A program made the translations under genes and the position numbers. Positions 7,007-15,200 of a DNA stretch of 17,104 bases are shown piece after piece (within the stretch, counting starts at the first letter, position 1; every line of letters starts with the position of its first letter). The stretch covers positions 3,305 to 20,408 of the forward strand of contig DBXN01000108.1 in the NCBI GenBank assembly GCA_002309585.1, in the 5' to 3' direction. The notes below the pieces were generated by a model that was not told where the DNA came from, ran no database searches, and was given only the letters and a program-made list of their open reading frames with translations. This stretch comes from Verrucomicrobia bacterium UBA1211 (lineage in GTDB: Bacteria; Verrucomicrobiota; Kiritimatiellia; RFP12; UBA1067).

Positions 7007-10000
7007 ATGAAATCAATTATACGTGGCGTTTCTTTCGTTACCGTTTGCATGACGGCGGTAATCTTGCCGGTGTTTGCCGATATGGACATCACCGAAAGTG
7101 TCATGCTGACCGCAGATACAGACTGGACTTCGCTCGGAACGGTGAATATTGCCGATGGCGTACATGTGCATCTCAACGGGCACAACCTTTCAGTCTCCGC
7201 TTTCGCAGGCGCGGGTTCTATCTATTCGTCCATGCTTCCCGCCGGCTTTACGGAACTTGAATACGTGGAGTCCACCGGTACGCAGTATATCGACACGGGC
7301 GTTAATCCAACCCCGGAAGCGAAGGTGGAGGCGGATGTCGCCTACATCGGCGGGGAGGCAACTGCATACGAGGCGTTGCTTTCTTCATCGGTATATGATA
7401 ACACGAATGCGGATTGGGCGAGATTCTATGGCGTCTGGGTTTGGCCTAACGGCGGTAACAGGTGGTCTGTCATGTTCAACGGTACGGCATACACCTCGTC
7501 TGCCGCTGTCGCGAACGGGGAGAGGTGTCAGCTCGTCGCACAATGGAGCGCGAGTGCGAGGACGCTTACAGTAGATGACGAGTCGATGTTGAACAACACA
7601 GCGTTTAACAACCCGGCTGTAACGGAAAATACCATGTATCTGCCAGCTTGGAATAGCGCCGGGGTTTTGAGAAACTGTGGAATGTTCAGGATTTATGCAC
7701 TCAAGATATACAATCCTCAGACGACGCTCAGATGCAATTACATTCCGGCGAAGCGAATGTCCGATGGGGCTGTTGGCCTTTATGACACGGTCAGCGGCAC
7801 GTTTTCGCCAAGCGCAACGGCTACGTCATTCGTCGCAGGTCCTGAAGTCGCTTCGGGTGGAGGGGAACTTCATCTTAACGTTGCCGACGGCACGTTCGAC
7901 AATTCAACGCTCGCCATCTCCAATTCGGTGAGGGTGGTCAAGGAGGGCGCCGGCACCTACAAGTCGCAAAAAATGCAGACCTACAGCGGCGGCACGCTTG
8001 TATCCGAGGGACGTATAACATTTGAGAGATCCGAAGTCGGTTCGTACTGCGGATTCGGCCAGTGGGGTAGTGAAATCGTCGTGGTATCGAACGCGCAGAT
8101 TGTTGTTGACGGAAACTACCAGACCCTGAACGGCTACAATCTGACGATCGAGGGCGACGGGCCGGACGGTAACGGCGCGATTTACGGAAAGGCAACCGGA
8201 GGTATCTATAATTCTCCATTCATCGGCAACAGGCTTTCTCTCACCGGCGATGCGTCAATCAAAGTCGCCGGAGTGGATTCCTTCAACCTCTACAACAACG
8301 GCGGCGCCATATTGACGCTCGCGTTGAACGGACATACGCTTACCGTGGACGGCACGGCACGTTGTATCCTGAATAGCATTAAAGTTCCGGACGAAGGACG
8401 GATCATCACGGGCATCGTGCCCGGTAACAACGCCGCCGACAACTGTCTCTACATATACGGAAGCGGCATCGTCGCCCAATCGGTTGATTTCACCGTGCCG
8501 GCCGGCAATTCTCTAGGAGGGGAAAGTGCACTTGTCGTCAGCAACATGACGTTCGGCGGTGTGTGGGGCAACAGGACTGCTACAGTTACGGCGCTTGCGC
8601 GCTATTCGCCAAAGCCGACGGCGACGAGTTGGCCTTATCTCACGCTTGGAGATACGGAACATCTTTCTCCCACTCTCGACCTTTCCGCGCTTCCCTTCGT
8701 CTACAACGGAACAAATCTCTCTTTCGTAGCCGGTTCTGCCGTGACAGTTTACGTGGGAACGCGGGAGATCGCCATAGGCGACTGCCTCGTGGCATGGAGC
8801 AAACTGCCGGACATAACAACAACGTTCACGCTGACGGCTGACGATTGGACAGCGGATGGACGCGAGATCGCACTTTCGGTACGCGAAGACGGTCTTTATG
8901 TGAAGACGACGGCTTCGCCGGCCTACGCCACGCTCGACATGGTAAATGACAAATGGCTGTTCTTCTCGGCGGACGGTACGGCATATCCGGAGGAATGGAC
9001 CCACGGTGTGACGGAGGATATGCAGGTTCATTTCGCTTCCTACGCGGAATACACGGCGATCAAAGCGAAGGGCGTGACACCTTCTACATTCGTTATGACG
9101 GCGTTCGTGATTCCAGAAGGCATCGGCGAGATCAACGTGACCGAGGGCATGGCCTTTCAGTACGATGAAGGTATTGTGATCGACGTAAAGGGCAACTCGC
9201 TCAAGTTGCCGACGGATATGATGTTCGGCGGCAAGGCGTTCACTGTCACGTCTTCGGTCGCCGGCGGCGAACTCATAATTGAAGTTGCAAACGGCACGGC
9301 GAGTAACATGTCGATGACGCTTTCGGGCAGCCTTAAGGTGACAAAGAGAGGTGCGGGCACGTTCGTTTCGGCTCTGGCGCAGACCTACACGGGCGGCACG
9401 GACGTGGAAGCCGGCATGGTGTGTCCGCCGGATTCCCCCGCCGACGACAACTACACCTATAGCGGCGACACGTTTACGGCGTTCGGTACGGGAGCCGTGA
9501 ATGTCCTTTCCGGCGCCGTTTTTGATGTGCGCGGAAACTATGCCTACACCGGGGTCTGTCTCAAGGGGGGGATGATCGTCAACACATTACGGACGATGAA
9601 CCAGACGGTCAGGCCCGGCGTGTTCGTGGCGTCTCTCGCGGATGTGGACGACTCCTACTTCAAGATGGATTGTTCAGGCCAAGGTAAGTATGACATGATA
9701 TACGGAGGTCCTGGCCTTGCGACGGATCTCGGGGGAAAAACGCTCAACATCACAGAATACGGCAATCTGAGTGTCCGTTCGGCGATTACGAACGGAACAT
9801 TGAAGGTTGTGGAGAACAACGGATGGTTCATTTTCCACTCTGAATTTGACATGCGTTCGACGGTGTTCGACTGCCAGGGCGCACTGTGGTTGAACGCCAA
9901 TGTGCAGTTAGGCGAATACATTCACCGCAAGGACACGCCGTATATGCTTGGCGACGCGACGCTGTCCGTCCACAAGAGGTTCTGCCCGATCGCGCAGACG

Positions 10001-10336
10001 TATTTCTTCGGCTGTACGATGCAAGACGGTTCTACGCTCGATTTGTCGCAGCGTGAGACACCGTTCACGACAAGCTGCATAAACCATCAGAGCAAGGTTC
10101 ACTCGGTTGCGTTTGCCGGGAGTGCCCGCATTACGGTGAACCTTTCCGGGCGGACGGATCTGATGGCGATTGCAAAGAGTGAATCGCCCTATGTCGCCAA
10201 GTGGGGTTTGGAACAGCCAGAGGATGTGACCTTTGTCCTTGATCAAGACACTGCCGCCCTAACGTTCGCCATCGCTTCCGACGAAATCGGGCTTCGTCTC
10301 ATATACAGCGGCGGTACGGTAATCATTTTGAGGTAA
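7007..10336 (+). CDS. Large secreted surface protein with LamG-like domain and PATR-type beta-strand repeats
   Basis: The 1109-aa product has a signal peptide (MKSIIRGVSFVTVCMTAV..., cleavage near VFA-D at residue 24). Residues about 77-280 form a concanavalin/LamG-like domain of the YVESTGTQYIDTG type, probably a lectin-like or binding module. Two ungapped 53-residue repeats (residues 285-337 and 753-805) carry the autotransporter-associated pattern KxGAGT...QTY[ST]GGT and suggest beta-helical stretches; the rest is Asn/Gly/Thr-rich beta-strand-like sequence. No catalytic motif was recognised. The protein ends with SGGTVIILR, without an autotransporter beta-barrel, PEP-CTERM or LPXTG signal. 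Its codon third positions look less GC-rich than those of its neighbours. The stop codon lies 2 nt from the next start, which implies translational coupling. Adhesion, substrate binding or a surface-layer role is inferred. Confidence 0.82.
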   Translation: MKSIIRGVSFVTVCMTAVILPVFADMDITESVMLTADTDWTSLGTVNIADGVHVHLNGHNLSVSAFAGAGSIYSSMLPAGFTELEYVESTGTQYIDTGVNPTPEAKVEADVAYIGGEATAYEALLSSSVYDNTNADWARFYGVWVWPNGGNRWSVMFNGTAYTSSAAVANGERCQLVAQWSASARTLTVDDESMLNNTAFNNPAVTENTMYLPAWNSAGVLRNCGMFRIYALKIYNPQTTLRCNYIPAKRMSDGAVGLYDTVSGTFSPSATATSFVAGPEVASGGGELHLNVADGTFDNSTLAISNSVRVVKEGAGTYKSQKMQTYSGGTLVSEGRITFERSEVGSYCGFGQWGSEIVVVSNAQIVVDGNYQTLNGYNLTIEGDGPDGNGAIYGKATGGIYNSPFIGNRLSLTGDASIKVAGVDSFNLYNNGGAILTLALNGHTLTVDGTARCILNSIKVPDEGRIITGIVPGNNAADNCLYIYGSGIVAQSVDFTVPAGNSLGGESALVVSNMTFGGVWGNRTATVTALARYSPKPTATSWPYLTLGDTEHLSPTLDLSALPFVYNGTNLSFVAGSAVTVYVGTREIAIGDCLVAWSKLPDITTTFTLTADDWTADGREIALSVREDGLYVKTTASPAYATLDMVNDKWLFFSADGTAYPEEWTHGVTEDMQVHFASYAEYTAIKAKGVTPSTFVMTAFVIPEGIGEINVTEGMAFQYDEGIVIDVKGNSLKLPTDMMFGGKAFTVTSSVAGGELIIEVANGTASNMSMTLSGSLKVTKRGAGTFVSALAQTYTGGTDVEAGMVCPPDSPADDNYTYSGDTFTAFGTGAVNVLSGAVFDVRGNYAYTGVCLKGGMIVNTLRTMNQTVRPGVFVASLADVDDSYFKMDCSGQGKYDMIYGGPGLATDLGGKTLNITEYGNLSVRSAITNGTLKVVENNGWFIFHSEFDMRSTVFDCQGALWLNANVQLGEYIHRKDTPYMLGDATLSVHKRFCPIAQTYFFGCTMQDGSTLDLSQRETPFTTSCINHQSKVHSVAFAGSARITVNLSGRTDLMAIAKSESPYVAKWGLEQPEDVTFVLDQDTAALTFAIASDEIGLRLIYSGGTVIILR
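7859..8017 (+). repeat. PATR-like repeat, copy 1
   Basis: It encodes 53 residues starting GGELHLNVADGT and including VKEGAGTY and QTYSGGTLV. It aligns without gaps to copy 2 (26 of 53 residues identical by hand count). The motif matches the autotransporter-associated beta-strand repeat pattern. Confidence 0.7.
9263..9421 (+). repeat. PATR-like repeat, copy 2
   Basis: It encodes 53 residues starting GGELIIEVANGT and including TKRGAGTF and QTYTGGTDV. It is about 1.4 kb downstream of copy 1 in the same protein, which suggests an internal duplication of a larger repeat-bearing module. Confidence 0.7.
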
Positions 10337-10338
10337 TT

Positions 10339-12108
10339 ATGGAAAGAAACGGGATGAAAAAGATGATGGTGCAAGGGATAGCCGGTGTACTGATGGCGGT
10401 TTGCGGAACCGCTCAGGCGAATCTGATCTCGAACGGGTCGTTTGACGCAGGGATCCTCACGGCGAATGAGGGCCGGTACGAGCCGGTGACGGGGACGGGA
10501 TCGAAGATTGCGCCGTGGGTATGTGCGTCCGGCAAAGCGGGATTGACGACGGCGAATGGTCTCTGGGTTAAAGAGGGATTGAATGTCGGTAAGCATGCCC
10601 TTTACCTCCAGACGTTCAACTATCCGGCGGATTCGTATGGCGCATCGGGAGACACTTCAGTCTGGCAGGCGTTCGATGTGTCCGAACGGGGCGACTATCG
10701 GTTGGGGTTCGACTATACGGGACGCCCCGGCATGTTCGGGGCGGAAACCCGTCTCCGGCTATATAAGGGCGAAGGGACCCAGGGGGTCAAGGTCTGGGAA
10801 CGGACGGTTACGGCGACGACCGCCGCCGCATTCATCCGCTATGAGGCCTTTCTGGAAATCACAGAACCGGGACGTTACACGCTGCAGTTCTTCCAAGAGC
10901 AAGAGGCAGGGTTTCGGATGGATAAGACGATCGTCATCGATGAGGTCGTGTTTGTCCGTGATCCCCTGTATAGTGCCGTGAAGGCGGAACAGGCGGGAAT
11001 CGCTCATTCGGAGTACGATGTTGCGGCGTATGTGTGGCCCGCCTATCAGCCGGATCCGCGATGGGCGGAACTTGGCATTTTCAAAGCGGGCATCGGCGAA
11101 TGGCAGAATGTGAAGGAGGCTGTGCCGAAGTGGCCGGGACACAATCAGCCGCGCGTTCCGGCCTGGGGCTACGAGAACGAAACGGATCCCCAAGTGATGG
11201 CGAAAAAGATTGATGCCGCAGTTTCACATGGGGTTAACGTTTTCATCTACGATTGGTATTGGTATGGTGGGCATCCGTTTCTTGAACGGGCAGTTCATGA
11301 TGGCTTTCTCGGCGCGTCGAATAACGGGAAGATGCGTTTCTTCTTCATGTGGGCGAACCATCATTTCAACCGGATTTGCGACAACACGGTTGCGGACAAG
11401 CAACCCGGTCGCCCGATCTGGCTTGGATGGGTGGATGCGGAGATGTTTCGCGCGATGTCAAACCGCCTGATCGATATGTATTTCTCGCGACCGAACTACT
11501 ACCGTATCGGTGGCAAGCCGGTGTTTATGATCTATGAGGTCGGTATATTCGTACAGGGATTGGGCGGGGTGGAGAATGCCGCTGAGTCGCTTCGCCGGTT
11601 TCGGGAGGCATGTGAGCGGGCGGGATTGGGCGGCATCCACCTGATGGCGTGCGATTATGGTCTCGATCCCGGCCATATCGCGAAGCTCGGCATCGATTCG
11701 GCCACGATGTACAATTTTATCCACTGGTCGGGATTGAAAGGGCTTCAGGAGGATTATTCCGATTGGGCGGAACGCAGTCTGGCGCGTTTTGACGTAGCGG
11801 AACGCTCTCTGGGACTCAAAGCCTATTTCGCCCATGCGTCCATCGGTTGGGATACCAATCCGCGCTATCCGGCGACATGCGTCATGCCCACAGCGGTGAA
11901 TGCCACACCGGTTGCCTTCGCGCGGATTCTGCGGCGCGCAAAGGCATGGTGTGATACCCATACGCCAAAAGGCTATCCCAAACTCATCTCAATCAACGCT
12001 TGGAACGAATGGATCGAGGGTTCCTATCTGGAACCGGACGAACGGTTCGGCATGGGGTATCTTGAGACGGTTCGGAATCTCTTCATGGACAAGTCTACCG
12101 AAAAGTGA
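10339..12108 (+). CDS. Secreted WbsX/GH99-like enzyme with N-terminal beta-sandwich domain
   Basis: The 589-aa product has a signal peptide (cleavage near AQA-N at residue 27-28). A beta-sandwich resembling a carbohydrate-binding module follows (about 28-205, starting NLISNGSFDAG). Residues about 225-575 form a TIM-barrel-like WbsX/GH99-like domain. Family landmarks are AAYVWPAYQPDPRW, NVFIYDWYWYGG, YYRIGGKPVFMIYE, and NAWNEWIEG near the end with E557 and E560, then YLEPDERFG. The GH99 family acts on alpha-mannan, while WbsX proteins are usually found in O-antigen loci, so glycan cleavage is likely but linkage and sugar are open. The ATG at 10339 has TGAGG 5 nt upstream, overlapping the end of the preceding gene, and lies 2 nt after its stop; an in-frame ATG at 10354 is a weaker alternative. 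The domain call is good, the activity inferred. Confidence 0.8.
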   Translation: MERNGMKKMMVQGIAGVLMAVCGTAQANLISNGSFDAGILTANEGRYEPVTGTGSKIAPWVCASGKAGLTTANGLWVKEGLNVGKHALYLQTFNYPADSYGASGDTSVWQAFDVSERGDYRLGFDYTGRPGMFGAETRLRLYKGEGTQGVKVWERTVTATTAAAFIRYEAFLEITEPGRYTLQFFQEQEAGFRMDKTIVIDEVVFVRDPLYSAVKAEQAGIAHSEYDVAAYVWPAYQPDPRWAELGIFKAGIGEWQNVKEAVPKWPGHNQPRVPAWGYENETDPQVMAKKIDAAVSHGVNVFIYDWYWYGGHPFLERAVHDGFLGASNNGKMRFFFMWANHHFNRICDNTVADKQPGRPIWLGWVDAEMFRAMSNRLIDMYFSRPNYYRIGGKPVFMIYEVGIFVQGLGGVENAAESLRRFREACERAGLGGIHLMACDYGLDPGHIAKLGIDSATMYNFIHWSGLKGLQEDYSDWAERSLARFDVAERSLGLKAYFAHASIGWDTNPRYPATCVMPTAVNATPVAFARILRRAKAWCDTHTPKGYPKLISINAWNEWIEGSYLEPDERFGMGYLETVRNLFMDKSTEK

Positions 12109-12162
12109 AAAGAAATGGTAAGAAGCGTCCGGCGTGTGGGCATGTCCTCCGGAGGGAAACGG

Positions 12163-12190
12163 GATGGCTGATGGCTGAAGTCCAAAGTCT
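12163..12190. repeat. Heptamer-phased tandem repeat (GATGGCT)
   Basis: Two perfect copies of GATGGCT (12163-12169, 12170-12176) are followed in the same 7-nt phase by GAAGTCC and AAAGTCT (a degenerate AAGTC pair) to 12190. It lies in the 118-nt gap before the discoidin/LamG protein gene. Confidence 0.5.
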
Positions 12191-12213
12191 TGTGTTGAGT
12201 GATAAGGAGTGAG

Positions 12214-12218
12214 AAAGG
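12214..12218 (+). promoter_or_regulatory. Ribosome binding site deciding the discoidin/LamG protein start
   Basis: AAAGG ends 8 nt before the ATG at 12227. A longer form starting at GTG 12209 has AAGGA directly against it with no spacer, so the ATG is preferred. Confidence 0.5.
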
Positions 12219-12226
12219 TGGTTAGC

Positions 12227-15200
12227 ATGAGAACTGGCATGTATGGGGTTTCAATGATAGGTTGGATCGCCGTGTTCGCTCTTTGGGCACCGGCTTGGGC
12301 GGATTCGCTGATCACGCCGGTGGCGGCCACGGCGGAGAGTTATTACCGTGCAAATTACGACACACGGGCTCCGGTTTGCACGATCAACGGTTCCTATATG
12401 TCACCGATTCCGGTGACGGCATCGAGTGCCGCATCCATGCAATATCGGCAAGGCATGTGGCTGAGCAACGGGACCAAGGCGACCTGGATTACCTACGACC
12501 TCGGCAACGAGATGACCGTGACGGGGATGCATGTGTGGAACTACAACGAGGTGGATTACGCCGCACGCGGGATCAAGACCTGCGACCTCTATGCGGGAAC
12601 GTATATGCTCTCTTCGGGGATGCCTTACGGGCTCGGCGGCGCGGCCTGGGGAACCTTTGTCGAGAGTCTGACCTTCGCTTGCGCGCCGGGGGCGGAGCCG
12701 TATTACGGCGAGGATATCTGGTTCACCGAACCCGTCACCACCCGCTATCTCCAGCTGTTGGTCAGGGACAATTACGGTATTGACAATTATACCGGTTTGA
12801 GCGAGGTCCGCTTCTATTCCCGGACCTCGCAGCGCTGGTCGTTCACGGGCGAGAGCGCGGTGTCGTTCGCGGTCCGCTCGGATGACCTGCTCCAGACAGC
12901 GGTCATCACGACGGTTGATGAACTCGCCGTGAATGAGGTTGAAAACAACAAGTATTCCAATGGGACGTTGGAGTCGCTGACGGACGGGACATTCGGTCCG
13001 GCCGGGCATGTCGACGGTTTGTGCATCGCGGGCGGTCAGGTGACCTACCAACTGGATACGGAAACCGTGCCGGGCGGTTATGACATCGCCGAGGTGGATG
13101 TCTACACCGGGTGGGGGGGCGACCGGGGGAATGCCGCTTTCACCCTGCTTTACCGGCGGGTTGGGGAATCGGCCTTTGAGACGGTGGGCGCGGCACACTA
13201 TGCCTGTACGATCACGTCGGGGAACCGGGCTGTCCGTCTCCGGATGATGAATCTCGGATTGAAGGGTGTGGATGCGCTCCGGTTCGATTTCGGGCCGGGC
13301 GACTGGCAGCAGAACGGCGGCGTGGGCTACAAGGAGATCGATGTCTATCAGGAGGTCGGTACGCCCGTTTCACCGGTCAACGCGACGGCGCAAAGCTGGT
13401 TTACGCCGGATGACCGCGCGCCGCTCCATACGATCGACGGATCCGGCTTGGCGCCGAACCGGGCTCCGGAGGCGGTCGGTGTCGTTGCTGGGACCGCGAC
13501 CCGGAACGCCGTGTGGTTGAGCGACGGAACGGTCGAGACCTGGATCGCGTTCGATCTCGGCGTGGAGCGGACAGTCAAGGGCTTCCACCTCTGGAACTAC
13601 AATGAATATGCGTCCAACAGGTCATGGACCGGGCGGGGCATCCAGACGGCGGGCGTGTATGTGGGCGAGACGATGCCGGAGAACTACGACGCCTACACGG
13701 ATGCCGGGGCGAATTGGGGAACGCTGGTTCAGGAGATGACGTTCACGATCGCGCCGGGGAATGGATCGTATATCGGCGAGGACTACGTCTTCGACACGCC
13801 AGTCCGGGGCCGGTATTTCCAGTTTGTCGTGACCTCGAATTACGGGTTGGACGCCTATACCGGCATCTCAGAGATCGTCTTCTACGAAGAGGTGGGCGAG
13901 ATGGAGGCGACCCATCGCGATTCCGGGTTGAAGACCATCCCCGACGCTCCCACAACGGATGTGGTGGTTGTCGAGGGGACGGGCGACACCGCGCCGGTGA
14001 CGGTCGCGGAACCCCTGACGCGCATCCAAACCCTGCGGAGCGAGGTGTATGACGGGATGCTGCAGCTTCAGCTGGACGGGAAGACCCTTGCGGTGACTTC
14101 GATTGAGCTTCCCTCGGGAACCTCGGGGCTGGAAATTCTTCCCGGCGGAACGCTGGCCTGCGCACCGGGGATGCGGAACTGGCTGAATGTGAGGGCGGAT
14201 GCGGATCTGATCCTCCATACCGACATCAAGGACGATACGGGCGGTTCCGGCGTGCATGTCGTCAAAACGGGCGCGGGAACGCTGACGATCGACGGGACGG
14301 CGACATGGAAGGGGAATGTTTACATGACGGGCGGACGGTTCATCCAGCCCGCTGGGACGCTGGAAACGCTGGGCGCGACCTTCACGGATCTGGAAGCGAT
14401 ATACTCCGGCGGAACCTCGCAGGCGGCAAGCGGATATGCCTTGCATAGCGCCTCAATGACGGTCAGCGGGCCCCATACGGCGGATTGGCGGATGGTGCAG
14501 ACCGACAGCGGCGATTGTTCGCTCTCCGTGCTGGACGGCGGGATTCTGAAGGTGGGATTTATTGGCGGCGGCAACGCCCAGGACTTCCCGATTACGCTTG
14601 ATGGCGGTACGCTCGGCACGAGCGCATTCGGCACGGCGATGCCCTGGGTTCCGGCGGTGGGCCCGGTGATCGTGGGTACGGACGGCGCCGTGTTTGACAC
14701 ATCGGCGGGCGACGCGACGGTGGAGGCGGAGATCGATGCCGACGCGGTCGTGGTCCGCAAGACCGGCGCGAACACGCTCACGCTCAAGCGGCGCGTCACG
14801 GGCGCGGCGCAGGTGCGAGTGGAGGAGGGAACGCTCGCGCTGGCGCTCCCCGCGCCGATCATCCACTATGACTTTGAAACCATTGTCGGTGATACCGTTT
14901 TGAACCTCGGCACGGGCGGATCGGCGCTGAACGGCGTGATCGCAGGGTCGCCGGAGACGGTTGAGGGTGTGAGCGGGACCGCGCTGAAATTCTCGGATGC
15001 CGATCAAGGCGTGGCCACGGCCAACAACGTGACGTTGCGCCAGTTCACCTACGCGGCCTGGGTGAAAACGGCCGGCCCCCACCCCCATGCCCAGCGCATC
15101 ATCATCGGCGGCCCGTACTATGCGTACGCGAAGACATTCCTGGGCTATCTGGGAACAAACAACAACCAGTATTGGGCTTTCGCGCGGGACGGATTGGATA

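Noticed and set aside
12146..12155. Palindrome CCTCCGGAGG in the gap before the discoidin gene
   Set aside because: It has no loop and no following T-run, so it is a poor terminator, and a single 10-bp palindrome in GC-rich DNA is weak evidence for an operator.
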